Assembly (NCBI RefSeq): GCF_000277645.1
Contig: NZ_AKGG01000005.1
Span: 124,001-188,000, forward strand
DNA from: Weissella koreensis KCTC 3621
Lineage (GTDB): Bacteria > Bacillota > Bacilli > Lactobacillales > Lactobacillaceae
Length of the DNA: 64,000 nucleotides
Direction of reading: 5' to 3'
This document shows positions 17,007 to 25,802 of the stretch, piece after piece. The translations under genes and the position numbers were made by a program. Each line of letters starts with the position of its first letter. Position 1 is the first letter of the stretch. The notes below the pieces were generated by a model, which ran no database searches, was not told where the DNA came from, and worked only from the letters and a program-made list of their open reading frames with translations.

Positions 17007-17462
17007 TTGGATCAAACATTTTTAAGACGGATTGGTACAATTGCTCGGGCGCTAGATTCAATCAGTAATATTGAATTTAAAGAAATTGACTTAGCCCGAG
17101 GACAATATCTATATTTGAGCCGAATTACGGAAAATCCTGGGATTACCCAGATGCAGTTGTCAGAATTGCTGTGTGTAGATAAAACAACCACTAATCGTGC
17201 AATTAATCGTTTAGTAGAACGAGAAATTATTGTGAAACAGACCGATCCAATCAATCGTAAAAACCAACGGCTTTATAGTTCAAAAAAAGGGCAGATATTG
17301 TATGAAACGTTGAGTCGTGAGAGCGATTATTCAACTCAAGTGGCCCTTCAAGGCTTAAAACCAGATGAGGTTGAGCAAATAAATGTTTTATTGGATAAAG
17401 TCACACAAAATGTGGTGCAGGATTGGAAAAGTGTAAAAAAAGGAAAAGTAAGATTGTATTGA
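17007..17462 (+). CDS. MarR-family transcriptional regulator
   Basis: A 151-residue winged-helix regulator. I place the start at TTG 17007, nine bases after a perfect AGGAGG; the upstream reading frame from 16947 has no such site. The DNA-binding part reads MQLSELLCVDKTTTNRAINRLVERE (helix-turn-helix, about 52-76), followed by the wing (NRKNQRLYSSKKG). It ends ten bases before the acetyltransferase gene with a GGGGG site between, so the two form an operon. It probably represses its own operon in response to a small ligand or oxidation; the ligand is unknown. Confidence 0.9.
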   Translation: MDQTFLRRIGTIARALDSISNIEFKEIDLARGQYLYLSRITENPGITQMQLSELLCVDKTTTNRAINRLVEREIIVKQTDPINRKNQRLYSSKKGQILYETLSRESDYSTQVALQGLKPDEVEQINVLLDKVTQNVVQDWKSVKKGKVRLY

Positions 17463-17471
17463 GGGGGCTCA

Positions 17472-17999
17472 ATGGAACGAAAAATTAAACCAGTTTATTT
17501 AACAGATGTTAAATCTTTACAACAGCTTAGTCGAGAAACATTTGCTGAAACGTTTGGCCCATATAATTCTGCTGAAAACATGGAACGTTATCTAGCGACG
17601 GCATATCAGTTAGATCAGTTGCGGTATGAAATTGAAGATGGACAAAGTCAGTTTTTCTTTATTTATTTAGATGAGCACTTAGCAGGCTATTTAAAATTGA
17701 ATTTTGGCGATGCTCAGTCGGAGATTAGTGATGAAGATAGCATGGAAATTGAACGAATTTACGTAAAACAAAATTTTCATAAACTTGCTTTGGGTAAAAA
17801 TTTAATGCAACATGCTTTGAATATTGCACGTCAAGCTGGTAAAAAATATGTATGGCTAGGAGTTTGGGAAAATAATCAACGAGCGTTAAAGTTTTATGAA
17901 GGACAAGGCTTTGTCCCGTTTAGTGAACATGTCTTTGATTTAGGTAGCAGTTCGCAACGCGATCTTCTACTAAAATATAATTTAAAAGGAGTTAAATAA
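17472..17999 (+). CDS. PaiA-like polyamine N-acetyltransferase
   Basis: A 175-residue GNAT enzyme resembling B. subtilis PaiA (spermidine/spermine acetyltransferase). Matching elements are the RETFAETFGPYNS stretch near 22-34, the motif A strand IERIYVKQNFHKLALGKNLMQ (about 93-113) and WLGVWENNQRALKFYEGQGF near 133-152. It follows a MarR regulator with a ten-base gap and precedes a B3/4-domain gene by one base. PaiA-type enzymes acetylate polyamines and related amines; the potABCD importer elsewhere in the window would supply such substrates, but no direct link is visible. Confidence 0.85.
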   Translation: MERKIKPVYLTDVKSLQQLSRETFAETFGPYNSAENMERYLATAYQLDQLRYEIEDGQSQFFFIYLDEHLAGYLKLNFGDAQSEISDEDSMEIERIYVKQNFHKLALGKNLMQHALNIARQAGKKYVWLGVWENNQRALKFYEGQGFVPFSEHVFDLGSSSQRDLLLKYNLKGVK

Positions 18000-18000
18000 T

Positions 18001-18696
18001 ATGCAACCATTAGTTATTGATAATGAATTTTTTGATATTTTCCCCGAGGCAAATATTTTTGCTTTAGTAGTAAAGGGAATCGACAATCACGCATCTGACG
18101 AACGTGAGGAACATAACCAACAATTATTAGATGAAGCGATGAAGATGTCAAAATCTTTTTTAACTGAAGAAGACTTTAAAGATAATCAAGTGATTCAAGA
18201 ATGGCGACAAGCATTTACTAGCTTTAAAAAGAAGAAGGGGGCACGTTCGTCCATTGAAGCTTTATTAAAACGTGTAAATCAAGGGAAACAATTGACTCCA
18301 ATTAATCCATTAGTTGATATTTATAATAGTGTTTCATTAGAATATGGGGTGCCATGTGGTGGCGAAGATTTGCACGCAGTTCAAGTTCCTATGCATCTTG
18401 GATTAGCTAAAGGTGGCGAAGATTTTATTCCTGTTGGAGCGGATGAATCAGAACCAGCATTACCTGAAGAATTGATTTATTATGATTCTGAAGGAGCAAT
18501 TTGTCGTTCGTTAAACTGGCGTGATGCACAACGGACCATGTTAACTGAAGATACTCAAGATGCTATTTTAATTATTGAAGGTATTACGGAGCAACAAAAA
18601 GAACGTGGAGCAAAAGCAATTCTAGAATTACAAAATCGAATTGAAAATGAATTAGGTGTTAAGGGTGAAACATTTACGATTACGGCTAATCAATAA
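18001..18696 (+). CDS. B3/4 (tRNA-binding-type) domain protein
   Basis: A 231-residue stand-alone B3/B4 domain, the editing-type fold of the phenylalanyl-tRNA synthetase beta subunit. The recognisable block is KKGARSSIEALLKRV (about 79-93), NPLVDIYNSVSLEYGVPCGGEDL (about 102-124) and the later DSEGAICRSLNWRD. Stand-alone members are thought to act on aminoacyl-tRNA or free substrates, but no role is settled. It begins one base after the acetyltransferase stop with AGGAG inside that gene, so it is the third gene of a marR-paiA-B3/4 operon. Confidence 0.85.
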   Translation: MQPLVIDNEFFDIFPEANIFALVVKGIDNHASDEREEHNQQLLDEAMKMSKSFLTEEDFKDNQVIQEWRQAFTSFKKKKGARSSIEALLKRVNQGKQLTPINPLVDIYNSVSLEYGVPCGGEDLHAVQVPMHLGLAKGGEDFIPVGADESEPALPEELIYYDSEGAICRSLNWRDAQRTMLTEDTQDAILIIEGITEQQKERGAKAILELQNRIENELGVKGETFTITANQ

Positions 18697-18786
18697 TGAT
18701 TAACAAGATTTAAACTAAATGATGGAAAAGCCTTGCTAATAATAAATTCATCTTTTATAATGAGAGCAATTGAATAATACCGAATG

Positions 18787-18896
18787 TTTAGTATAATCGT
18801 TGGAGAATGGCCAACGAGTTCCTACCTGCACCGAAACGCAGACTACTAGATGAAGCTTTTTGGCGCGCCCATTCATTTTTGTTTGGGTGCGTTTTT
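18787..18896 (+). promoter_or_regulatory. purine (guanine/xanthine-type) riboswitch and terminator
   Basis: P1 pairs TTTAGTA (18787-18793) with TACTAGA (18844-18850). P2 is GTTGG/CCAAC with loop AGAATGG. The J2/3 segment reads GTTCCTACC, and P3 is a very short TGC/GCA stem with loop ACCGAAAC. The J3/1 segment GACTAC keeps the cytosine that selects guanine-like ligands. A terminator follows: CGCGCCCA (18864-18871) with TGGGTGCG (18884-18891) and TTTTT. J2/3 has C where most family members have the third U of GUUUCUACC. The gene downstream is a xanthine-type permease. Confidence 0.8.
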
Positions 18897-18970
18897 GTAT
18901 TCGCTTTTTAAGCTGTTAATTCATAATTTGGCATAACTTATGTTGTATTGAATTGATAGGAGTGTTTGCA

Positions 18971-19036
18971 ATGGACGGCGATTGTACGAACATTCAAGCA
19001 CTCATCAGAGGAGATTTAAAGAGATGGATCAGGTAA
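18971..19036 (+). CDS. putative 21-codon upstream ORF overlapping the pbuX start
   Basis: ATG at 18971 follows a strong AGGAG by eight bases and opens a 21-codon frame, M-D-G-D-C-T-N-I-Q-A then L-I-R-G-D-L-K-R-W-I-R, ending in TAA at 19034-19036. It overlaps the first codons of pbuX by 13 bases in another frame. Its last codons cover the pbuX ribosome binding site (AGAGGAGA). It lies between the riboswitch terminator and the permease. A translational-coupling or attenuation role is inferred; translation is unproven. Confidence 0.5.
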   Translation: MDGDCTNIQALIRGDLKRWIR

Positions 19037-20316
19037 GTAAGCCGAATTTTTTACAATCAACTATTCTTGGGCTTCAGCATGTTTTAGCCATGTATGCTGG
19101 CGGTATTTTAGTCCCATTATTAATTGGGGCCGCGCTGCATTTTACCCCACAGCAGATGACCTATTTGATTTCAGTTGATATTTTTATGACAGGGATTGGA
19201 ACGTTGTTACAACTTAAATCGACGCGCTTGACTGGAATTGCGATGCCTGTGGTTTTAGGGTCAGCCATTCAATCAGTTTCACCATTGATTAGCATTGGCG
19301 GTACTTTGGGGATTGGGGCCATGTATGGAGCAACTATTTCAGCGGGAATTTTCGTATTCTTAATTGCAGGATTATTTGCAAAATTAAGAGAATTTTTCCC
19401 ACCTGTGGTCACGGGATCTTTAATTACGGTAATTGGTTTGTCATTGATTCCAGTGGCGGTTACTAAAATTGGTGGTGGTGATATTGCGGCGAAAAGTTTT
19501 GGAAACATGACTGATCTATCAATCGCTGCAGTCACAATTATTGTGACCATTATTCTAAATATCTTTACTCGTGGATTTTTGAAATCGATCGCGATCTTAT
19601 TAGGAATTATCGGTGGAACGATTTATGCGGGATTAATTGGCCAAGTATCGATTCAAGCTGTATCCGATGCATCTTGGGTTCACTTACCCATGCCATTCTT
19701 TATGGGAGTTCCAACTTTTGATGCTTCAGCGATTATTACGATGATTATTATTGCATTAACATCAATGATTGAATCAACGGGGGTGTATTTTGCAATTGCT
19801 GACATTACGGGAACGAAGTTAACTGAAAAACGTATGGCACGTGGTTATCGGGCAGAAGGGTTAGCAGTTATTTTGTCAGGAATATTTAATACTTTTCCAT
19901 ATTCAACATTTTCGCAAAATGTTGGAGTTGTACGCCTTTCAGGAGTGCGTTCAAAAAAGCCAATTTATTCAGCCGCTGTTATTTTAATTATTATTGGAAT
20001 GTTACCCAAATTTGGTGCACTAGCTACCATTATTCCAGATCCTGTTTTAGGCGGAGCGATGTTGATTCTCTTTGGAACTATTGGAGTGCAAGGAACAACG
20101 ATCATGCGTGCAGTGGATTTCGGAATTGAACGTAATTTGATGATTGCTGCTTTGTCTATTGCATCTGGGATTGGAATTTCTGCTTATCCACAATTGTTTC
20201 AACATATGCCTACAATGATTAATATTTTGATTCAAAATGCAGTTGTGGTGACAGCAATCTTAGCTGTCGGGTTGAATATTATTTTACCTGGACGAGAGAA
20301 AAAATTTTTAGAATAA
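19024..20316 (+). CDS. pbuX: NCS2-family xanthine permease
   Basis: A 430-residue nucleobase:H+ symporter with about 12-14 hydrophobic segments. The start at 19024 is chosen for AGAGGAGA about eight bases upstream and MDQVSKPNF at the N-terminus. Family signatures include LGLQHVLAMYAGGILVPL near 14-31, the ESTGVYFAIADITG block near 250-263 and FPYSTFSQNVGVV near 291-303. The last is typical of PbuX/uric-acid-xanthine members rather than uracil permeases. Control is expected from the purine riboswitch (premature termination when guanine or xanthine is high) and perhaps from the upstream ORF. Confidence 0.92.
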   Translation: MDQVSKPNFLQSTILGLQHVLAMYAGGILVPLLIGAALHFTPQQMTYLISVDIFMTGIGTLLQLKSTRLTGIAMPVVLGSAIQSVSPLISIGGTLGIGAMYGATISAGIFVFLIAGLFAKLREFFPPVVTGSLITVIGLSLIPVAVTKIGGGDIAAKSFGNMTDLSIAAVTIIVTIILNIFTRGFLKSIAILLGIIGGTIYAGLIGQVSIQAVSDASWVHLPMPFFMGVPTFDASAIITMIIIALTSMIESTGVYFAIADITGTKLTEKRMARGYRAEGLAVILSGIFNTFPYSTFSQNVGVVRLSGVRSKKPIYSAAVILIIIGMLPKFGALATIIPDPVLGGAMLILFGTIGVQGTTIMRAVDFGIERNLMIAALSIASGIGISAYPQLFQHMPTMINILIQNAVVVTAILAVGLNIILPGREKKFLE

Positions 20317-20459
20317 AAGTAAGCAGATAGTTAATGTTATGGGATGCTTGTATACTTGATAAATGGGGTTTATTGAAACTTGCATCTGTTGAAACGTTCT
20401 GTTAGAATTTCATCTTAATATAGAGTATATAAATAAGAATGAACAAAGGGGGGATAAAA

Positions 20460-20981
20460 ATGCGGATTGTACCGATTGAAGAAAAAGATTGGCCAGTATG
20501 GCAAACGATTTATGAAGAGGCATTCCCACTTTCAGAACGCATCGATTTTGATGAATTAGTGCAATTATCAAAAGATAATCCGAAGATTAATTTATCAAAA
20601 TTAATGGAATTGGATCAAATAGTTGGCCTATTGTGCCACGTTGATTTACCTGATCAAAAAGGATTTATTCTATATTTTGCAACTCATGCAAAACAAAGAG
20701 GAATGGGTCTTGGCAGTAAAGCATTGGTTGCGATGAAAGAATTATATCCAAATGGGTTTATTTTGGAGAGTGAACAGATAGGGACGCAGGCTGGTAATGA
20801 GGAACAACGTCAATCTCGTTTCAAATTCTATGAGCGTAATGGGGTGAAAGCTTCTGATATGCTTTCTCATAATATGTCTGGCGATTTTCACTTGATGCGC
20901 TCAACTGAAACAATCACTAGTCAGGATTACTTGAAAGCAATTAATATGTTTGGGATTCCGGCTGAAATAAGCAAAATTTAG
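20460..20981 (+). CDS. GNAT-family N-acetyltransferase
   Basis: A 173-residue GNAT protein; the ATG at 20460 has AAGGGGGG about six bases before it. The N-terminus MRIVPIEEKDWPVWQTIYEEAFPLSERI, the motif A KQRGMGLGSKAL (about 81-92) and the segment FKFYERNGVKASD (about 122-134) fit the fold. It is of the type that acetylates small amines or protein N-termini, with no specific prediction. Single gene; a terminator follows about 55 bases after the stop. Confidence 0.87.
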   Translation: MRIVPIEEKDWPVWQTIYEEAFPLSERIDFDELVQLSKDNPKINLSKLMELDQIVGLLCHVDLPDQKGFILYFATHAKQRGMGLGSKALVAMKELYPNGFILESEQIGTQAGNEEQRQSRFKFYERNGVKASDMLSHNMSGDFHLMRSTETITSQDYLKAINMFGIPAEISKI

Positions 20982-21036
20982 GAATACCGATAAAAGTTAG
21001 ATTAAAGAATAATATTTAGTTTTGAAACATGTTGAT

Positions 21037-21078
21037 AGAGAGGGCTGAAACTACTTTGTTTTAGACCTCTCTTTTTTT
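21037..21078 (+). terminator. terminator after the GNAT gene; rest of gap empty
   Basis: AGAGAGG and AAAC pair with GTTT and CCTCTCT, followed by seven T. The remaining A+T-rich sequence to 21294 shows no gene and must carry the next promoter. Confidence 0.85.
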
Positions 21079-21294
21079 GTTATAGTTAAGGTGCTTATAA
21101 AGTTATTTAAAAATTAAATAATTTGAAAACTAAAATTAATATTGGTAAAGTTAGATAAAAAGGTTGATAATACTAATTTATTAAGTTAAATTTAAAAAGT
21201 TAAAATGAGACTAATCATAATAAATGTTCAGGTTGAATGTATTGTATAAAAATAAGATTTAAAAGTATCGTCGATAATAAGGGGAGTTAAATAG

Positions 21295-22326
21295 ATGGAA
21301 GATATTAAAAGGTGGTGGTTAAATGACCGCACACAAATGTACTTAACGTTGATATTTATGATCGGAGTAATTTACCTATTTCGGTCATTCATGCCAACTA
21401 TATTATTAATAATCATTTTTGCATCAATTGGAATTTCCGGAGGCCAATGGGTTAAAAAATGGACGAAATTACCTTATATTTTTGGAGTTACAATTTTTTA
21501 TATTTTAATTCTGTTCGGGCTCTTTTTAATTATTTCGTTTGTGGCCCCAATGTTTTATAAAGAAGGTGTGAGTTTGGTTCATTCGATTATTCACGCTTAT
21601 GAGCATTCACCTAAGATTGCAAATCAAATTAATGAGTATTTGGCTAAGACCAATTTAGATGACAAAATAACTAGTGGATTAACGTCGGTATTACACGTGA
21701 GTTTGCAAACTATACAAGGGCTTTGGAAAGGCATTACCGAGACTGTTTTGGCTGTCTTACTTAGTTTTGTTTATGCGGTAAGTTTAAATCCGCTCAAAAA
21801 ATTTGGTCGTCGCTTCCAAACATCTGATTTTCCACGCTTTTTTACGAATATCTATGAATTAGCCAATAAATTTGTTTATATTTTGGGACAAATTATTAGG
21901 GTACAAATTGTGATTGATCTTGTTAATACTTCATTGTCAGTCATAGGGTTTATTGTTCTGGGGATGCCGTCTGCAATGGTCTTGGGAAGTATGGTTTTGG
22001 TCTTAGGCCTAATCCCAGTCGCAGGTGTTTTGATTTCCATGATTCCTTTGACGATTGTTGCCTTCTCTGCTGGTGGTTGGGTTTTAGCCAGTGAAATTTT
22101 AATCTTCATTTTAATCATTCATGCCTTTGAAGCTTATGTCTTACATCCAAAACTAATGGCAACACGTTCGGAACTGCCAGTCTTTGTAACCTTTATTTCT
22201 TTGATTGTGATGGAACGGATTTTGGGACCTTGGGGATTGATTTTGGGGGTTCCTATTGTTGCGTTTTTCCTTGATGTAATCAAGGTACATGCTTTTTCTA
22301 AAAATGTCGGGGATAAAAACGTATAA
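21295..22326 (+). CDS. AI-2E/PerM family membrane transporter
   Basis: A 343-residue integral membrane protein of the AI-2E exporter superfamily (TqsA/YdbI/PerM), with paired N-terminal TMs (about 13-45), a central soluble amphipathic region (about 90-140) and a cluster of C-terminal TMs. The conserved block around LGLIPVAGVLISMIP (about 237-251) and WGLILGVPIV near 313 are signatures. Some members export autoinducer-2, others transport ions; the substrate here is not predictable. GGGGAG precedes the ATG. The gap to codA is short but carries no clear terminator. Confidence 0.9.
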   Translation: MEDIKRWWLNDRTQMYLTLIFMIGVIYLFRSFMPTILLIIIFASIGISGGQWVKKWTKLPYIFGVTIFYILILFGLFLIISFVAPMFYKEGVSLVHSIIHAYEHSPKIANQINEYLAKTNLDDKITSGLTSVLHVSLQTIQGLWKGITETVLAVLLSFVYAVSLNPLKKFGRRFQTSDFPRFFTNIYELANKFVYILGQIIRVQIVIDLVNTSLSVIGFIVLGMPSAMVLGSMVLVLGLIPVAGVLISMIPLTIVAFSAGGWVLASEILIFILIIHAFEAYVLHPKLMATRSELPVFVTFISLIVMERILGPWGLILGVPIVAFFLDVIKVHAFSKNVGDKNV

Positions 22327-22404
22327 ATTAGTAGTTTTATTACTGGATTTATTGTACAATTGTCCGAATGAAAACGATTTCCGTTGGTGAAAGCAGGGGT
22401 AAAA

Positions 22405-23640
22405 ATGTTAATTAAGCAAATTTCTATTGAAAATAGTTCGGAATTAAAAGATATTCAAATTGAAGATAATTTGATCGTTGCTATAGATAAAAATATCACA
22501 CCAAAAACTGGTGAGAAGGTGTTAAATGTAGCGGGTAAAGTTGCGATTCCACCATTTGTTGATCCTCATGTCCATCTTGATTCAACGCAAACAGCGGGTG
22601 ATCCAGAGTGGAATGAAGAGGGAACTTTATTTGATGGTATTCGAATTTGGTCTGAACGAAAGAAAACTTTAAGTTATGAGGATGTTAGAGCGCGTGCTCT
22701 TAAAACACTAAGATTACAAGCTGCGCATGGTTTGCAATTTGTGCGTTCTCATGTTGATGTGACTGATCCAAATTTAACAGCTTTACGCGCTTTATTGGAT
22801 GTGCGAGATGAAGTTAAACCATGGATGGAGTTACAATTAGTGGCTTTCCCTCAAGAAGGAATTTTATCATTTCCGCATGGAAAAGAGTTGATGGAAAAAG
22901 CAGCTCAAATGGGTGTGGATGCATTAGGTGCTATTCCACATTTTGAATTTAATCGAGAATATTCGGTTGAATCTATACGTTTTGTTTTTGAATTAGCGCA
23001 AAAATATAATTTGTTGATTGATGCACACACTGACGAAATTGATGATCCTGATTCTAAGAGTTTGGAAACAATGGCGACCTTAGCATTAGAAACGGGTTTG
23101 AAAGCTCGAGTAACTGCATCTCATACAACTGCGATGGGCTCTTATAATGACGCTTATATGTATAAATTGATGCGGTTGTTAAAAATGGCGGATTTGAATT
23201 TTGTTTCAAATCCCCTTATTAACATGTATCTGGGTGGTCGTTTTGACACTTATCCGAAACGACGTGGTTTAACACGTGTTAAGGAATTAGATAAGGAAAA
23301 TATTAATGTAGCTTTCGGCGAGGATGATATTAAAGATCCGTGGTATCCAATGGGAAATGGTAATATGATGGATGTTTTGCATTTGGGACTCCATGCTACT
23401 CAAATTATGGGTCATCAAGAAATTATGGATTCATATCGCTTTATTACTAAAAATGGGGCTAGAACGTTACAAGTGGAAGATCACTATGGTATTGAAGTGG
23501 GAAAACCTGCATCATTTTTGATTTTAAATGCTTCGAACTTTTATGAGGCTCTTAATCAACGAGCAGAAATTTTGTATTCAATTCATAATGGGGACATTTT
23601 AGTTCAGACGAAACCTGCCGAAATTGAACTTGATTTTTAA
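22405..23640 (+). CDS. codA: cytosine deaminase
   Basis: A 411-residue amidohydrolase that converts cytosine to uracil plus ammonia in pyrimidine salvage. Metal and active-site motifs are present: HVHLD near 54-58, HVDV near 118, HTDEIDD near 210-216, ASHTTAM near 238-244 and FGEDDI near 307-312. The whole chain parallels E. coli CodA (HFEFNREY, FDTYPKRRG, DPWYPMG). The ATG at 22405 follows AGGGG; in-frame TTG/GTG codons 18-21 bases earlier are weaker choices. No codB permease is adjacent, so cytosine uptake must be encoded elsewhere or be indirect. Confidence 0.93.
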   Translation: MLIKQISIENSSELKDIQIEDNLIVAIDKNITPKTGEKVLNVAGKVAIPPFVDPHVHLDSTQTAGDPEWNEEGTLFDGIRIWSERKKTLSYEDVRARALKTLRLQAAHGLQFVRSHVDVTDPNLTALRALLDVRDEVKPWMELQLVAFPQEGILSFPHGKELMEKAAQMGVDALGAIPHFEFNREYSVESIRFVFELAQKYNLLIDAHTDEIDDPDSKSLETMATLALETGLKARVTASHTTAMGSYNDAYMYKLMRLLKMADLNFVSNPLINMYLGGRFDTYPKRRGLTRVKELDKENINVAFGEDDIKDPWYPMGNGNMMDVLHLGLHATQIMGHQEIMDSYRFITKNGARTLQVEDHYGIEVGKPASFLILNASNFYEALNQRAEILYSIHNGDILVQTKPAEIELDF

Positions 23641-23663
23641 TCTAGAATAAAAAGCATGAAGAG

Positions 23664-23691
23664 ATCGGGATAATTTTATCTCGATTTTTTT
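23664..23691 (+). terminator. terminator after codA
   Basis: ATCGGGAT pairs with ATCTCGAT (one G-T), followed by seven T. Confidence 0.8.
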
Positions 23692-23867
23692 AATATTGAT
23701 ATTCAATCAATTTATGTGTGAAATAATTTTAATTATTTTTAATACCATATTTAATAGAATAGGTTGATTAATTTAATAATTAAATCAATTTTGATTAGTG
23801 AATTTTGGAAAACTCATTTAAATATGAAGAAACTCTTTCTTAAAACTAATGTGTTTATATAAAATAC

Positions 23868-23896
23868 TTTGTTTTTAAAAACAAATCCGTTATATT
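23868..23896 (+). promoter_or_regulatory. promoter with 18-bp palindromic operator candidate
   Basis: TTGTTT (23869-23874) and TATATT (23891-23896) are 16 bases apart. The perfect palindrome TTTGTTTTTAAAAACAAA (23868-23885) overlaps the -35 and spacer. It precedes an OmpR-type regulator gene, so autoregulation is plausible. Confidence 0.5.
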
Positions 23897-23929
23897 AGTT
23901 TTATTAATTAAGTAACGGAGGATGTTTAT

Positions 23930-24598
23930 TTGAAAATTTTAATAATTTCCAAAGAATTAGAGTTACTGGGACAAATTCAGACTTTGTTGAATAGAACATC
24001 GTGGAATTTAGAATTTATAAGTGATTTAACATTAGCAAAGACATTAATCCAACAAAATCCAAATCAATTTGCTTCAATTATGTTGGATGATACATTGATT
24101 CAATCTAAAAATGAGCTAGAACAATTCAAAAATAAGATGGACGTTCAAAGTTGTTTTATTCTATTCCATTCAGAAAAATTGAAGAAAGGGTGGGATGATT
24201 ATGAAGCTATTCCAGCAGAACAGTCAATGGAAACAAATACAGCACAACAATTAATGGATAAGCTTGAATGTCTTCGATCAATCTTGCATAAAAACAAGTT
24301 AATTAAGGATGAGGAACAAGTAACTCCGATGTTACATATAGATGAATTAACTCAAGAAGTAATAGTAAGTGGAGAAAAATTAGGCCATTTGACACCTAAG
24401 GAATTTGATTTGTTATTAATTTTGGTACAACATCCACGACAAGTTTTGACCCGAGAAAGACTTTTACAACATGTGTGGCATGAGGAAGTTTATGTTGATA
24501 CTCGAACAGTGGATACACATATTAAAATGATTCGGAAAAAATTACCTGTTAATTTAATTAAAACGGTTTGGGGTCGAGGCTATAAGTTTGAAGAATAA
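23930..24598 (+). CDS. orphan OmpR-family regulator with degenerate receiver
   Basis: A 222-residue regulator starting at TTG after GGAGG. The C-terminal winged helix (about 125-220) is intact: LTPKEFDLLLILVQHP, LTRERLLQHVW and VDTHIKMIRKKL. The N-terminal receiver keeps a possible acceptor aspartate in IMLDD (about 52-53). It lacks the acidic pair after strand 1 (ISKE instead of a DD/DDE type) and has no clear Thr/Lys switch residues (FILFHSEKLKK). It is probably an atypical response regulator working without phosphorylation. No histidine kinase lies nearby. Target genes are unknown; the palindrome over its promoter is a candidate site. Confidence 0.87.
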   Translation: MKILIISKELELLGQIQTLLNRTSWNLEFISDLTLAKTLIQQNPNQFASIMLDDTLIQSKNELEQFKNKMDVQSCFILFHSEKLKKGWDDYEAIPAEQSMETNTAQQLMDKLECLRSILHKNKLIKDEEQVTPMLHIDELTQEVIVSGEKLGHLTPKEFDLLLILVQHPRQVLTRERLLQHVWHEEVYVDTRTVDTHIKMIRKKLPVNLIKTVWGRGYKFEE

Positions 24599-24668
24599 AA
24601 ATAGGTATGGCCCATAAAGTAAAAATATGGAAAATTGGTATATGAATTGGTATAATATATTTTGTACT

Positions 24669-24682
24669 TGAAAACGCTTAAT
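24669..24682. promoter_or_regulatory. possible cre site before galM
   Basis: TGAAAACGCTTAAT fits 12 of 14 positions of the CcpA consensus TGWNANCGNTNWCA. It lies 50 bases before the galM start. Confidence 0.45.
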
Positions 24683-24731
24683 CGTGATAAAATAGAGCTG
24701 TGAAGTAAATAAGTTAAAGGTGGATATTGAA

Positions 24732-25766
24732 ATGGCGATTAATTTAACTAGTTTAGGAACAACTCCAAGTGGAGAAGAACTTCAACACGTGATAATTCAA
24801 AATAAAAATGGTCATAAATTAGGTCTAGTATCTTGGGGAGCATCATGGCAATCATTTAAGACAGCCGCCGGTCAAGATTTAGTTTTAGGCTTTCATGACG
24901 TCGACAGCTATTTAAATAATAATTATTATATTGGAAATGCTGTGGGACGTGTAGCGGGGCGTATTGATGGTGCTAATTTTGATTTAGAAGGTCATAATTA
25001 TCAATTGGACCAAAACGAGGGGAATAATACTTTACATGGTGGGGAAAAAAGTTTTTCACACCGCAATTGGGAAATTAAAGAACTCGATGAAATTAATAAT
25101 CGGGTAGTCTTTGGAACATCTTTGGATGAAAATGAGGATCATTTTCCAGGAACAATGCAAGTAACTGTTACTTATGCGTTGAGCGATACTGATGAAGTGA
25201 CACTTGAATTCAGTGCGTTATCAGATAAAACTACGTTATTTAATCCTACATCACATGTATACTTTAATATGGGTGGTTTGGAAACTGATGCCAATAAAAT
25301 GCAATTACAAATCAAAGCAGATCGTTATATGGAATTACGCAAAACTGATAAAATCCCTACCGGTAAGCTGTTGCCAGTTGAAGGAACTGCATATGATTTC
25401 AATACAGTAACCACAATTGGTGAGGCAATTGCTGAGATTCCTTCTGATGATTTTGATAAGAAGTTTGATGATGTCTTTGCGTTGGATTCAAAATATCAAA
25501 CAAATGTAGTGTTGTCGGATCCTGTTTCTAAGCGTGCAGTTGAAATGACGACTGATCGGAATGCTGTTGTTTTCTTTATTACTAATCCAGAAGTTGATAA
25601 TTATTCTGATCAGGCTGCATTCCTAGCAGAACATCCTTATAACGGGGTGGCTTTGGAAGCGCAAACTTTGTCTGATTCAATTCATCATCCTGAATTTGGG
25701 GATATTGTTTTGCCAGCTAACCAGCAGAAAACCTACACCACAAAATATGCTTTTAAGAATCTATAA
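24732..25766 (+). CDS. galM: aldose 1-epimerase (mutarotase)
   Basis: A 344-residue enzyme that interconverts alpha and beta anomers of galactose or glucose for sugar catabolism. Family motifs are GRVAGRI near 76, the NEGNNTLHGG block near 98-107, FNPTSHVYFN near 169-178 with a catalytic histidine, and the EAQTLSDS block with the catalytic glutamate near 315. The ATG at 24732 has AAGGTGG nine bases before it; a GTG overlaps that site. The gap to pgi is 36 bases, suggesting co-transcription, and a cre-like box upstream suggests catabolite control. Confidence 0.94.
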   Translation: MAINLTSLGTTPSGEELQHVIIQNKNGHKLGLVSWGASWQSFKTAAGQDLVLGFHDVDSYLNNNYYIGNAVGRVAGRIDGANFDLEGHNYQLDQNEGNNTLHGGEKSFSHRNWEIKELDEINNRVVFGTSLDENEDHFPGTMQVTVTYALSDTDEVTLEFSALSDKTTLFNPTSHVYFNMGGLETDANKMQLQIKADRYMELRKTDKIPTGKLLPVEGTAYDFNTVTTIGEAIAEIPSDDFDKKFDDVFALDSKYQTNVVLSDPVSKRAVEMTTDRNAVVFFITNPEVDNYSDQAAFLAEHPYNGVALEAQTLSDSIHHPEFGDIVLPANQQKTYTTKYAFKNL

Positions 25767-25802
25767 TTTCACTACTAGTTTTAAGATGGGAGTAATACTA
25801 AT

